Assembly (NCBI GenBank): GCA_965221585.1
Contig: OZ244898.1
Span: forward strand, 248,001 to 312,000
Direction of reading: 5' to 3'
Source of the DNA: VXYK01 sp965221585
GTDB taxonomy: Bacteria > Actinomycetota > Acidimicrobiia > Acidimicrobiales > Aldehydirespiratoraceae
DNA length: 64,000 nucleotides
Part shown: one piece after another, positions 44,063 to 52,851 of the stretch
Layout of the letters: every line of letters begins with the position of its first letter
Numbering within the stretch: the stretch's first letter is position 1
Program-made: the position numbers and the translations under genes
The notes under the pieces: model-generated
Told to the model about the DNA's origin: nothing
The model's input: only the letters and a program-made list of their open reading frames with translations
Databases searched by the model: none

Positions 44063-45616
44063 TCACCCGACCGCGACAATCTGACCGGCGCGGGTACCGA
44101 CGATTATCCTGCCTCCCCACACGGCGGGGGTCGATTCGATGCAACCACCGAGGTTCACCTCCCACAACTGCGGAGGTTCGACAGTCGTGTCGGACACGTC
44201 GAACCCACGCAGAAACCCGGCGCAATCGCCCTGGATCCAGACATCGTCGACAATCACCGGTGAGGACCAGGTTGGTCCTTGAAGCTTGACCGACCAGCGC
44301 TTCGCACCGGTTGCACGGTCGAGCCCCAGGACGTTCCCCGAGTCTGTGGGCACGATCAGAATGTCGTTGTGGAGCCCCGGTGTGGCCCACACGCCAGCGC
44401 CTGTGTATGGGCGTGCATCCATCTTCCACACGAGCGGATCATCCGGGCGGGAAGGGTCGAGCTTGAAGATCTGCCCCACCTCTTCACTGCGGGCATTGCC
44501 CCGCTCGTATTCTGCCGCCGCGTAGATCATCTGGTCCTTGTCGATTACCAGGGTGGCGTCGACATCATCGCCTGCCCAGAAGCGGAACACCCGTGTCGGA
44601 TCGACGCCATCGGCCAGGTCGTTGATGTCCCATCCCTGGATCAACCCACCCGAGTTGGCGAAGTAGACGACGTTTCCTGAGATCGCCACCGAGTTCTCGA
44701 TCGAGACGTTCGGCCCGACGGCCGCGATCAGTTCGTCGTCCCATCCCGGGGCATTGAACACCAGATGAGGATCGACGCTGACCCTGCCGTCGTTGTCATA
44801 GCCCCGATTCAGTTTGACGATATGGAACTGCGAGTTTTCGCCGCCGATGAAGAGGTAGTCCTTGAGGATCAGGCCGGCACCGTCCCAGTCATCGTTCCAC
44901 ATGGTCGGGAAGACATCACGGGCAGACAGCTTCCAGAGCTCGACGGGTTCGTCGCCGTCGAAGGCGAGGACTCGGTAGTAGCCGTCACGGCTGCCGGCGT
45001 AGAGCAGCGGGAATCCGTCTGGGTCGACGGTCACAGAACCCTTGATGATGTCGCCTGTAGGGAAGTCGGCCAGGATCTGGGTGCCGTCGGCGAAGTCGAG
45101 GAAATGGATGTTGCTGCTGAAGCTGCCCAGTGTCACCCAGGTCTTGCCGTTGTACTCGAACACGGCAGGCTGGCCCGTCCACCCTGAGCCGCACCAGTTT
45201 GTGGTCTCACCGCCGGTGGTGGAGAGTGAACACAGAGAGCCTGCGGTGGGAAACTTCCAAAGGACCTGAGGCGCAACCGGGACCGGGCCCTCGCCGTAGA
45301 ACGTTCGGGTCGGATTGCCGCGGAATGTCAGCAGCCCACGAACCTCTGTGCCCCAGGGCATGCCGACCGTTTCGGGGTCCACCCAACCGGGGTACTCGGG
45401 GATCGTCGTGGTCGTGGTCGTTGTGGTGGTTGTGGTCGTGGTCGTTGTGGTCGTGGTCGTGCTCGTGGCGTTCACGTCGCCGGTGAGATCGTCGGTCGGC
45501 TCGGCCAGCAGGGCGGTGATCAACAGCAGCAGAACCAACGCGGCCGAGACGACGCCGACGCGAACCGGCAGCTTCAGCCCGGTGAACCGCGGCAGGATGT
45601 CGCGAACAGTCTTCAA
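44063..45616 (-). CDS. Membrane-anchored PQQ-like beta-propeller protein
   Basis: A 517-aa protein. A short cytoplasmic N-terminus, one membrane helix (about 18-40) and a threonine tract (about 50-70, DNA at 45398-45470) precede an extracytoplasmic 8-blade propeller of PQQ-type repeats (such as VLGLDRATGAKRWSVKL and GGRIIVGTRAGQIVAVG). No quinoprotein dehydrogenase active-site residues stand out, so a binding or scaffold role is as likely as an enzyme. It ends 3 bp from cysS, convergently. Confidence 0.82.
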   Translation of the reverse strand: MKTVRDILPRFTGLKLPVRVGVVSAALVLLLLITALLAEPTDDLTGDVNATSTTTTTTTTTTTTTTTTTTTIPEYPGWVDPETVGMPWGTEVRGLLTFRGNPTRTFYGEGPVPVAPQVLWKFPTAGSLCSLSTTGGETTNWCGSGWTGQPAVFEYNGKTWVTLGSFSSNIHFLDFADGTQILADFPTGDIIKGSVTVDPDGFPLLYAGSRDGYYRVLAFDGDEPVELWKLSARDVFPTMWNDDWDGAGLILKDYLFIGGENSQFHIVKLNRGYDNDGRVSVDPHLVFNAPGWDDELIAAVGPNVSIENSVAISGNVVYFANSGGLIQGWDINDLADGVDPTRVFRFWAGDDVDATLVIDKDQMIYAAAEYERGNARSEEVGQIFKLDPSRPDDPLVWKMDARPYTGAGVWATPGLHNDILIVPTDSGNVLGLDRATGAKRWSVKLQGPTWSSPVIVDDVWIQGDCAGFLRGFDVSDTTVEPPQLWEVNLGGCIESTPAVWGGRIIVGTRAGQIVAVG

Positions 45617-45643
45617 GGTGCCACGAGGAAGTCGAATACGATC

Positions 45644-46024
45644 ATGTCGAACATGAGGCGATTAGAGGAACCAGAGATCCAATCGTACGATGTTCTCGGC
45701 GCCGAATTGGCTGAACGGGTTCGGATTGTGAGGGTTCCGATGCTTCCGTTCGGTTCAAGTGCGATGGCGGTCGGTCGGTACGTGCTGCTGCGGACCGACA
45801 ATGATCGAAGCGGCAACTGCAAACTGTTGGCGCACGAACTAGTTCATGTTCGACAGTGGCACGAGTCGGGACGCTGGGCGTTCCTGCGGGCCTATATAGG
45901 GGACTACTTCGGCGGACTGCGACGCCATCGACGTCACCGAGACGCCTATCGCGCCATCAGAGCCGAGCAGGAAGCCCGCGCCGAGGCCGACGCCTGGGAG
46001 ACACGCCGCTCGCTGGTTCAGTAG
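45644..46024 (+). CDS. Small HExxH putative metalloprotease-like protein
   Basis: A 126-aa protein. The motif LLAHELVHVRQWHESG is the zinc-binding HExxH of DUF4157-like or SprT-like proteins. The basic C-terminus (RRHRRHRDAYRAIRAEQEARAE) ends in an alternating charged helix, with a possible third ligand among its Glu residues. There is no signal peptide. The start may be 45644 or the second ATG at 45653. It overlaps the next gene by 7 bp, convergently. Activity is unproven. Confidence 0.65.
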   Translation: MSNMRRLEEPEIQSYDVLGAELAERVRIVRVPMLPFGSSAMAVGRYVLLRTDNDRSGNCKLLAHELVHVRQWHESGRWAFLRAYIGDYFGGLRRHRRHRDAYRAIRAEQEARAEADAWETRRSLVQ

Positions 46025-46869
46025 TCGTAGAAGCCCTTGCCGGTTTTGCGGCCGAGATGACCGGCAGACACCATGCGGCGAAGCAGCGGCGGGGGAGCCA
46101 GGAAGCGTTCGCTGTATTCCGCATAGAGCGACTCAGCGGTCCAGAGCATCACGTCGAGACCGATCATGTCGCACAGAGCCAGCGGGCCCATCGGATGGCC
46201 GGCCCCGAGTTTCATGGCCTCATCGATGTCTTCGGCTGAGGCGTGGCCGGCCTCGAACATGGCGATCGCCTGGCACAGGAACGGCACCAGCAACGCGTTG
46301 ACCACGAATCCGGCACGGTCCTTGCAATGGACCACGTGCTTGCCCAGCGCATCGGTGGCGAAATCCGCTGCCGCTTGCGCGACGGCAGGATCGGTGCGCT
46401 GCGTGGAGATCACTTCCACGAGCCGCATCACTGTCGCCGGGTTGAAGAAGTGCATTCCGCACACCTGCTCCGGGCGGCTGGTCCCCATGGCGATGTCGAT
46501 GATCGGAATCGATGAGGTGTTGGTCGCCAGGATCGCCCCGTCGGCCAGTACCTCATCGAGCCGTTTGAAGATGTCGAGCTTGAGATCGAGGACCTCAGGG
46601 GCGGCCTCGACCACAAGTTGGCATCCGTGCATGTCGGCGATGTCGGTGGTCCAGGTGATCCGCGCGGCGGCGCTGTCGCGGGCGCTCTCGTCGAGTTTGC
46701 CCCTACTGACAGCTCGGTCCAGCGAACCCTGCACCTTGGAGGAGCCTGCCTCGACGGCGGCGGCGTTGATGTCGTAGGCGACGACGGCGACTCCCGCCTT
46801 GGCTGCGACTTCGATGATCCCACTGCCCATCGCGCCGGTGCCGACCACTCCGATTGTCTTGATCGTCAT
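46018..46869 (-). CDS. 3-hydroxybutyryl-CoA dehydrogenase
   Basis: NAD(P)-dependent 3-hydroxyacyl-CoA dehydrogenase of 283 aa (FadB2/Hbd type). It has a GTGAMGSGI Rossmann loop, the catalytic HFFNPATVM His and DRAGFVVNALLVPFLCQA at the domain junction, ending in GRKTGKGFYDY. It acts in fatty-acid or PHB metabolism and is in line with the EtfD-like gene upstream. The cyclophilin gene stop lies 1 bp before its start, suggesting coupling. Confidence 0.94.
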   Translation of the reverse strand: MTIKTIGVVGTGAMGSGIIEVAAKAGVAVVAYDINAAAVEAGSSKVQGSLDRAVSRGKLDESARDSAAARITWTTDIADMHGCQLVVEAAPEVLDLKLDIFKRLDEVLADGAILATNTSSIPIIDIAMGTSRPEQVCGMHFFNPATVMRLVEVISTQRTDPAVAQAAADFATDALGKHVVHCKDRAGFVVNALLVPFLCQAIAMFEAGHASAEDIDEAMKLGAGHPMGPLALCDMIGLDVMLWTAESLYAEYSERFLAPPPLLRRMVSAGHLGRKTGKGFYDY

Positions 46870-46870
46870 G

Positions 46871-47431
46871 TCAGTCTCCCTCTGTGATCGTGACCGACGA
46901 GATCACCACGTCGGTCAAGGGGCGGTCGTTGCGGTCGGTCTGCACACGCTGCATCTCGTCGAGAACATCGAGGCCGGACACGACCTTCCCGAACAGCGAG
47001 TACTGCGGCGGCAAGCCGACGCCGCTCGCCCCCGAGACGATGAAGAACTGGCTCCCGTTGGTGTTGGGACCGGCGTTGGCCATTGCCAGAGAGCCGATCT
47101 CGTAACGCCCGGGTCGAGGCAGTTCGTCCTCGAAACGGTAGCCGGGGCCGCCGCGGCCGCTGCCCTCGGGATCGCCTCCCTGACACATGAAACCGTTGAT
47201 GATGCGGTGGAAGGTGACTCCGTCGTAGTAGTGGTAGCGCGACAGGGTCACGAAGTTGTTGACCGTCTTCGGAGCTGCCGCGGCGTCGAGGTGGATGGTC
47301 AGCGTACCGAGCGACGTCTCCATCGTTGCCGTGTAGGTCTTGGTCGTGTCGATGAACATCTCCGGCGGTTCATCGAACCGCTGTCGTTTGGGACTCGAGC
47401 CATCGCTGTTCGGGCGGGGGGTTTGGGCCAT
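46871..47431 (-). CDS. Cyclophilin-type peptidyl-prolyl isomerase
   Basis: A 186-aa PPIase. The start is ATG at 47431 (MAQTPRPNSDG), with a Shine-Dalgarno (AGGAG); the longer frame has no support. The active-site segments FHRIINGFMCQGGDP, GGPGYRFEDE and MANAGPNTNGSQFFI are present. There is no signal, so it is cytoplasmic. It is apparently co-transcribed with the dehydrogenase. Confidence 0.93.
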   Translation of the reverse strand: MAQTPRPNSDGSSPKRQRFDEPPEMFIDTTKTYTATMETSLGTLTIHLDAAAAPKTVNNFVTLSRYHYYDGVTFHRIINGFMCQGGDPEGSGRGGPGYRFEDELPRPGRYEIGSLAMANAGPNTNGSQFFIVSGASGVGLPPQYSLFGKVVSGLDVLDEMQRVQTDRNDRPLTDVVISSVTITEGD

Positions 47432-47524
47432 GGAAATCTCCTGGTTCTGCTCAAAGCAGGCTAGAGCGCCGCGCCCGAAATGCCGACGGATGGCCGACAG
47501 GTGGCGGGGGATCACCCAGTTGAC

Positions 47525-47725
47525 ATGGTGGGTGTGCATAGTGTGACGTCTGTGACCGAATTAGCTTTTGTCTCCCCGGCGGTGCAGGGAGTCGAGAAAC
47601 CGCTGCGCTGCATCCGCTGCGATGTCACCTGGCGAGGAACCAGCGCGGACGCCTGCTGGAACTGCGGAGTTCCCGGCGTGCCCCTCGGCAATGTGCGTAT
47701 CGTCGAAGACGAGCCAGCAGCCTGA
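47525..47725 (+). CDS. Small zinc-ribbon protein
   Basis: About 66 aa, with the start placed at the ATG at 47525; an upstream ATG in the same frame (47480) is possible. CIRCDVTWRG and CWNCGVPG give two CxxC pairs of a zinc ribbon of rubredoxin or transcription-factor type. The role is unknown. Its last codons and stop lie in the first unit of a 26-bp triple repeat. Confidence 0.6.
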   Translation: MVGVHSVTSVTELAFVSPAVQGVEKPLRCIRCDVTWRGTSADACWNCGVPGVPLGNVRIVEDEPAA

Positions 47726-47778
47726 GCGTCGAGGACGAGCCGGCGGCCTGAGTGTCGAAGGCGAAACGGCTGCCTGAT
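47701..47778 (+). repeat. 26-bp tandem repeat, three imperfect copies
   Basis: Units at 47701-47726, 47727-47752 and 47753-47778 each start [CT]GTCGA.G.CGA and end CCTGA[GT]. The first holds the end and stop of the zinc-ribbon gene. The second and third repeat that tail outside the gene, and the third decays. 26 bp is not a multiple of three. Confidence 0.85.
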
Positions 47779-47792
47779 CGCCGCGCCGCCGC

Positions 47793-47804
47793 TACGATCG
47801 CGGT
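47793..47804 (+). promoter_or_regulatory. Putative leaderless promoter of the MBL hydrolase gene
   Basis: TACGAT (47793-47798) lies 6 nt before the GTG at 47805, without a Shine-Dalgarno. Confidence 0.4.
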
Positions 47805-48443
47805 GTGACACCGCCCGCACGAACATCTTCCAGTTCAACCCTGCACTGGTCGGACAGCCGAGTCGAGGTGCATCGGATCGTCGTCGGTCCCGTGGACAAC
47901 AACGTCTTCGTGGTCCGTTGCCGTGAGACGGGGGAGGGCGTGCTGCTCGATGCTGCCAACGAACACGAGCGCCTGTTGGAACTGTGCCAAGCGCTCGACG
48001 TGCGAACCGTGCTCGAGACCCACGGCCACTGGGATCACATCCAGGCAGTCCCGGCGGTGCGCGAAGCCGGCTACAAAGTCGGAGTCACCGCCGAGGACGC
48101 CGCCATGCTGCCGAGCTACGACTACCTCCTCACCGACGAGTCGGTGATCGAGATCGGCAGACTACGAATCCACACCCATCACACGCCGGGCCACACCCCG
48201 GGCTCCATGTCGTTCAGCGTCCAGGACACACCGCTGCTGTTCACCGGTGACACGCTCTTCCCAGGCGGACCCGGGGCCACCAGCTTCGAGGGCGGCGACT
48301 TCCCGACGATTCTGCGCAGCATCGAGGACCGCATGTTCCGGGTGTTCGACCCCGACACCATCGTGCTGCCCGGCCATGGCGCCGACACGACCATCGGCAC
48401 AGAAATCCCGAGTTTCGACGAATGGGTGGCCCGAGGCTGGTGA
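47805..48443 (+). CDS. MBL-fold metallo-hydrolase, glyoxalase II-like
   Basis: A 212-aa metallo-beta-lactamase-fold enzyme with THGHWDHIQ, HHTPGHTPGS, FTGDTLF and LPGHGADT, which together supply two metal sites. It is most like hydroxyacylglutathione hydrolases. In a mycothiol organism the thiol partner might be mycothiol, but this is inference. Confidence 0.88.
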   Translation: MTPPARTSSSSTLHWSDSRVEVHRIVVGPVDNNVFVVRCRETGEGVLLDAANEHERLLELCQALDVRTVLETHGHWDHIQAVPAVREAGYKVGVTAEDAAMLPSYDYLLTDESVIEIGRLRIHTHHTPGHTPGSMSFSVQDTPLLFTGDTLFPGGPGATSFEGGDFPTILRSIEDRMFRVFDPDTIVLPGHGADTTIGTEIPSFDEWVARGW

Positions 48444-48568
48444 CCCGCCCGGCCGGCCCATTATCAGCTACCGCTCGGTGAAGGGATAGTGCGCTGTCCT
48501 GCTTAGAATAACGGCCGTTGACTTTTTCATCCTGCCCGTTTCCGGCAGGTTCTCACCCTGGAGGGGGC

Positions 48569-49504
48569 ATGGGCAAACTTCTTGAAGGCAAGGTCGCTCT
48601 CATAACCGGCGCAGGCCGTGGCATCGGCCGCGATCACGCCATCATGATGGCCGAGCACGGAGCCAAAGTCGTCGTCAACGACCTCGGCGGTGACGAGTTC
48701 GGCGGACCCGGCAGCCTCACCCCGGCACAGGAAGTCGTGTCCGAGATCGAAGCGATGGGCGGCGAAGCCGTGGTCAACGGAGGCAACGTAGCCAAATTCG
48801 ACGACGCCAAAGCCATGATCGACCAGGCGATCGACACCTACGGCGACATCAACATCGTGGTCAACAACGCAGGCATTCTGCGTGACCGGATGGTGTTCTC
48901 AATGAGCGAGGACGACTGGGACGCAGTGATCGGGGTGCACCTCAAAGGCACGTTCGGTCCGTCGCATCACGCCGCGGTCCACTGGCGGGCCCAGGTCAAG
49001 GCCGGCGGCGAAGCCTACGGCCGCATCATCAACACCGCCTCACCCTCAGGCATCTACGGAAACGTAGGCCAGTCCAACTACGGCGCGGCCAAAGCCGGGA
49101 TCGCAGCCTTCACGATCATCACCGCGCAGGAACTCGTCAAATACGGCGTGACCGTGAACTGTCTGGCCCCGACCGCTGTGTCCCGCCTCACTCTGCCGTT
49201 GATGGGCGGCGCGGAGAACCTCTCCGAATCAGCCATGGAGGCCATGTCGCCGCGTTGGATCGCGGTGGTCACCACCTGGTTGGCCAGCCCCGAGGCCGGC
49301 AAGGTCACAGGCCGAGTCTTCGACATCCGCGGGCGCCACCTCGGGATCGCCGAGGGTTGGCACCTGGGTCCGACCGCTGAGCAGCCCGACGATCCGACCG
49401 AACTCGGCCCGGTCATGGCCGAGCTGATGGGCAAGGCCCGCCTCAATGCCAGCATGGACGGACAGGATCACGAAGGCCCGGGTTTCCCGAGCCAGTCGAT
49501 CTGA
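48569..49504 (+). CDS. SDR-family dehydrogenase (hydroxysteroid/MFE-like)
   Basis: A 311-aa SDR. The start is ATG at 48569 after a strong GGAGGGG. It shows TGAGRGIGRDHA, the long VVVNDLGGDEFGG insert typical of multifunctional-enzyme-type SDRs, NNAG, and NYGAAKAG with Tyr and Lys. A C-terminal extension of about 50 residues follows the domain. It probably acts on 3-hydroxyacyl-CoA or steroid substrates. Confidence 0.9.
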   Translation: MGKLLEGKVALITGAGRGIGRDHAIMMAEHGAKVVVNDLGGDEFGGPGSLTPAQEVVSEIEAMGGEAVVNGGNVAKFDDAKAMIDQAIDTYGDINIVVNNAGILRDRMVFSMSEDDWDAVIGVHLKGTFGPSHHAAVHWRAQVKAGGEAYGRIINTASPSGIYGNVGQSNYGAAKAGIAAFTIITAQELVKYGVTVNCLAPTAVSRLTLPLMGGAENLSESAMEAMSPRWIAVVTTWLASPEAGKVTGRVFDIRGRHLGIAEGWHLGPTAEQPDDPTELGPVMAELMGKARLNASMDGQDHEGPGFPSQSI

Positions 49505-49510
49505 ACGGTC

Positions 49511-49532
49511 CCTGACGGACCGGCCGGTCAGG
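49511..49532. terminator. Candidate hairpin between convergent SDR and msrA
   Basis: CCTGAC-N10-GTCAGG, with a fully self-complementary GACCGGCCGGTC inside (49518-49529). It lies 7 nt after the SDR stop and covers the msrA stop. No T-run is present, so function is uncertain. Confidence 0.4.
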
Positions 49533-50163
49533 CGTAGCGGACCTGGCAGACCCCGTGGTTGCAGTATCCGCCGGGATTCCGGTGGAGGTACTGCTGATGG
49601 TATTCCTCGGCGAAATAGAACGTCGGCGCGTCCACCACAGTCGTCACGATCTCGCCGTAGCCGGCCCCCGACAGCAGTCCCTGATACTTGTCTAGGCTCG
49701 CCTGCGCCGCGGCCCTCTGCATCTCGTCGTAGACGTAGATCTCGCTGCGGTACTGGGTGCCGATGTCGTTGTGCTGGCGCATGAACTGGGTGGGGTCGTG
49801 CACCTCCCAGAACACTGCGAGCAGTTCTTCATAGCTGACGACCTTCGGGTCGAACACGACCAGAACGACCTCGTTGTGGCCCGTCCGTCCAGAACAGACC
49901 TCCTCGTAGTACGGGTTCGGTGTGTAACCGCCCGCGTATCCCACAGCGGTGGTGTAGACACCGTCGAGTTGCCAATAGAAACGCTCCGCGCCCCAGAAAC
50001 AGCCGAGCCCGAACATGGCAGTCTCGTACCCTTCGGGATAAGGACCTTCCAACGGCGTGCCCAGAACCAGATGTGTGTCCTGCACTGGTAGCGGATCGGG
50101 TCGGCCCTCAAGAGCCTCCTCGGGGCTGGGCATAACTTGCTTGTCTCGTCGAAAGAGCATCAT
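49528..50163 (-). CDS. msrA: Peptide-methionine (S)-S-oxide reductase MsrA
   Basis: Repairs methionine-S-sulfoxide (211 aa). GLGCFWGAERFYW has the catalytic Cys and its neighbours. AVGYAGG, GHNEVV, and the C-terminal GYCNHGVCQV with resolving cysteines are all present. The first 45 residues form a short extension typical of many MsrA proteins. Confidence 0.95.
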   Translation of the reverse strand: MMLFRRDKQVMPSPEEALEGRPDPLPVQDTHLVLGTPLEGPYPEGYETAMFGLGCFWGAERFYWQLDGVYTTAVGYAGGYTPNPYYEEVCSGRTGHNEVVLVVFDPKVVSYEELLAVFWEVHDPTQFMRQHNDIGTQYRSEIYVYDEMQRAAAQASLDKYQGLLSGAGYGEIVTTVVDAPTFYFAEEYHQQYLHRNPGGYCNHGVCQVRYA

Positions 50164-50195
50164 CAGTTCTCCTCGGGTGGGTCTGATCCTACGCC

Positions 50196-52736
50196 CTATG
50201 TGTCGAGTCGTGCTGCCTCACCGGTCAGAGTGAGCAGGGCCGAACCTGAGAAGTCCCGAGATGACCGACCGGAGACGATCCGGTACTCGCCGGGGTCGAC
50301 ATACCAGCCTGGCTCGGTCCGATGAAGCCCCTCTCCCTCGACGGGCACGGGACCCGCGCTGCTCAACTCGGCCCAGAACGGGTCTGCGACGTCGTAGTAG
50401 GCGAAAGCACGAGGCTCCAGATCAAGGGTGACCGTGGCCGACTCGCCGGGGTCGAGGGCCACCTTGCCGAACGCCTTCAGCTCACGCACAGGCCGAACAA
50501 TCTCCGGATCCAAAGGTTCGACATACACCTGCACCACCTCGGAACCGTGCCGATCACCGGTATTGGTCACATCGACCTCGACACTGATCGTGTTACCCGT
50601 GGCGGCGCTGGATCCGGACACGATGCGGGGCTCAGACATCTCGAAGGTCGTGTACGACAGACCGAAGCCGAGTTCCACCGCCGGTTCAATCCCCAACGCA
50701 TCGTGGAAACGGTGACCGATGAACAGACCCTCGCCGTAGCGGACAATCGAATTGTCCCCCGGATAGTTCAGGTAGGCGCCGAACTGCTCGTAACGAGCAC
50801 CGACTGTCGTTGGCGCCCGGCCGCTCGGTTCGACCTCACCGAGCAGCATGTCGACAATCGCATCGCCGAGCTCCTGCCCACCGAAACCGACAGACAACAC
50901 CGCGGCGGGCTCATCGAGCCACGACAGATCATGCGGCGCACCCACATTGAGGATCACAATCGTTCGCTCATTGACCGCCGCCACACGACGAATCAGCTCG
51001 GGCTGATCACCGGGCAATTCCCACAAGTCACGATCCCGCCCCTCGGTCTCCCAATCATCGTTGGTGCCAACCACCACAACGGCCACATCGCTTTCGGCAG
51101 CCAGCGCGACTGCCCGGCCCAGCAGATCTTCTTCAGCAGTGGCAAGCAGGCCCAGTTTCATTCCCGACAACAGCATTGAATCGCGGTTGGAGAACTCGGC
51201 GGTCACCTCAATCGGCTGCCCTTCGACCAGTTCGATCGGAGCGACGATCTCATCGGTGCCGAATCCGAAGAAGGCGCTGCCCCGTTCAAAGTCGCCGGTG
51301 GTTGCGTCGAGCACGACCTCTCCGTCAACCAGTACACGGACCCGTCCGCACTGGACCAAGCGGAACTCATACACCCCAGTCGATGTCGGTACCACGGTTG
51401 CTGTGGCCCGCAGCGAATAGCTCTCGGCGGACACCCCCGGAGCGGGCGGTCCGAACGCCAGGAAATCGAAACCGCCGGTCTGGAGCGTGGCCTTCGCGTC
51501 GCCCGGCCCGCCGAGATCGAACCCGTCGAAGTAGTCGACGGTGACGGAACCCTGTACCAGCGGTTTCGTCAAGGCAGGGCAGGTGCGGTCGATATCGCAA
51601 CCCTTCTCCCAGACCACCTCGGTGTCGGGCAGCCTTGCACTCAGGGCATCCAGAGGCGAGGTCGTGCGGTATGCCCTGACCTTGGCAGAACCACCGCCCA
51701 TCACCTTGGCGTTGAAGGCGTTGGGTCCGATCACGGCCAACTTGCTGATTTCTGCGGGATCAAGCGGCAGAACTCCGTCGTTGCGCAACAACACTGAACC
51801 AGCCGCCGCCGCACGACGAACCAAAGCCCGGTCGGCGGGACGGTCCAGCTCGGCTTCGGTGAAGTCGTTGTCGTGGTCCAGTGCACCGGTGCGCTCCATC
51901 AGCTTCAAGATGTCCGCTGCGATGCGATCAAGGGCGGCCGGCGACACCTCCCCGGCATTGACCGCCTCAGTGAGCAGATCGCCGTACCAGCGTCCCTCAC
52001 CAGGCATCTCCAGACTCAAACCAGCGTTGGCCATGTCGACCGTGGACCGCGCCCCGAACCAATCGGTCACGACAAAACCGTCGAAACCCCACTGTTCACG
52101 CAGCACCGTGGTCAACAGCCAATGGTTGTCGGCACAGAAAGTGCCGTTGAGCCGGTTGTACGCCGACATGACCCCCCAAGAGCCACCGTCCTTCACGGCG
52201 TGCTCGAAGGGCACCAAATACAGTTCACGCAGGGTCCGCTCATCGGCCTGGGTGTCGATGCTGTTGCGTTCGAACTCGGAATCGTTGCCCACGAAGTGCT
52301 TGGCAGTGGTCGCCACCCCACGCGATTGCACTCCCCGCACGAAAGCTGCAGCCAGACGCCCTGACAGGATCGGATCCTCGCTGAAACACTCGAAATTGCG
52401 CCCGCCCTTGGGGGAGCGGTGCAGATTGATCGTGGGCGCCAACAGCACCTGCGCGCGCTTTGCCAACGCTTCGTCGCCCAACAGTTCCCCCAACTCCTCT
52501 ACCAGTCCCGGATCCCAGGTCGCGCCCAGAGCGGAACCGCTCGGGATGCAGGCGGTGCTGCTGCCGGTGCCCATGAGTCCATCACCGCGGGCACCGTTGG
52601 GGCCGTCGGTCACCTTCAGCTTCGGCACCCCGAGCCGCTCGATGCCCCGGGTATGCCACATGTCGCCACCGGTCACCAAGGCCGCCTTCTCCTCGGTGGT
52701 CATCGCCTCTAGTAGCTCGTCAGTCCGTTCACTCAT
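50196..52736 (-). CDS. GH3 beta-glucosidase with PA14 insert
   Basis: An 846-aa GH3 enzyme. The N-terminal barrel has TDGPNGARG, the KHFVGNDSE substrate loop and the nucleophile Asp in VVTDWFGARSTVD. The second domain (about 310 on) carries the SVLLRNDGVLPLD motif and is interrupted by a PA14 domain (about 415-550). It resumes with VVVVGTNDDWETEG and ends in a fibronectin-like domain. The order resembles that of beta-glucosidases with PA14 inserts. No signal peptide, so it probably acts on imported glucosides. Confidence 0.95.
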   Translation of the reverse strand: MSERTDELLEAMTTEEKAALVTGGDMWHTRGIERLGVPKLKVTDGPNGARGDGLMGTGSSTACIPSGSALGATWDPGLVEELGELLGDEALAKRAQVLLAPTINLHRSPKGGRNFECFSEDPILSGRLAAAFVRGVQSRGVATTAKHFVGNDSEFERNSIDTQADERTLRELYLVPFEHAVKDGGSWGVMSAYNRLNGTFCADNHWLLTTVLREQWGFDGFVVTDWFGARSTVDMANAGLSLEMPGEGRWYGDLLTEAVNAGEVSPAALDRIAADILKLMERTGALDHDNDFTEAELDRPADRALVRRAAAAGSVLLRNDGVLPLDPAEISKLAVIGPNAFNAKVMGGGSAKVRAYRTTSPLDALSARLPDTEVVWEKGCDIDRTCPALTKPLVQGSVTVDYFDGFDLGGPGDAKATLQTGGFDFLAFGPPAPGVSAESYSLRATATVVPTSTGVYEFRLVQCGRVRVLVDGEVVLDATTGDFERGSAFFGFGTDEIVAPIELVEGQPIEVTAEFSNRDSMLLSGMKLGLLATAEEDLLGRAVALAAESDVAVVVVGTNDDWETEGRDRDLWELPGDQPELIRRVAAVNERTIVILNVGAPHDLSWLDEPAAVLSVGFGGQELGDAIVDMLLGEVEPSGRAPTTVGARYEQFGAYLNYPGDNSIVRYGEGLFIGHRFHDALGIEPAVELGFGLSYTTFEMSEPRIVSGSSAATGNTISVEVDVTNTGDRHGSEVVQVYVEPLDPEIVRPVRELKAFGKVALDPGESATVTLDLEPRAFAYYDVADPFWAELSSAGPVPVEGEGLHRTEPGWYVDPGEYRIVSGRSSRDFSGSALLTLTGEAARLDT

Positions 52737-52851
52737 CGTCGGATACTGTCACGCCCCGACCGCCGGCTTGCAACTGGGCGACTGAGGGTGACGGGCAATA
52801 GCATGAACGCTCTACGGCAGTTGGCCGCGTTCCAGCCAGGAGGACGAACAG

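Noticed and set aside
45398..45470. Microsatellite or mobile element in a GTGGTCGTG-type tract
   Set aside because: It encodes the threonine linker of the PQQ-propeller protein. A similar Thr tract ends PknB. Both are ordinary extracytoplasmic linkers.
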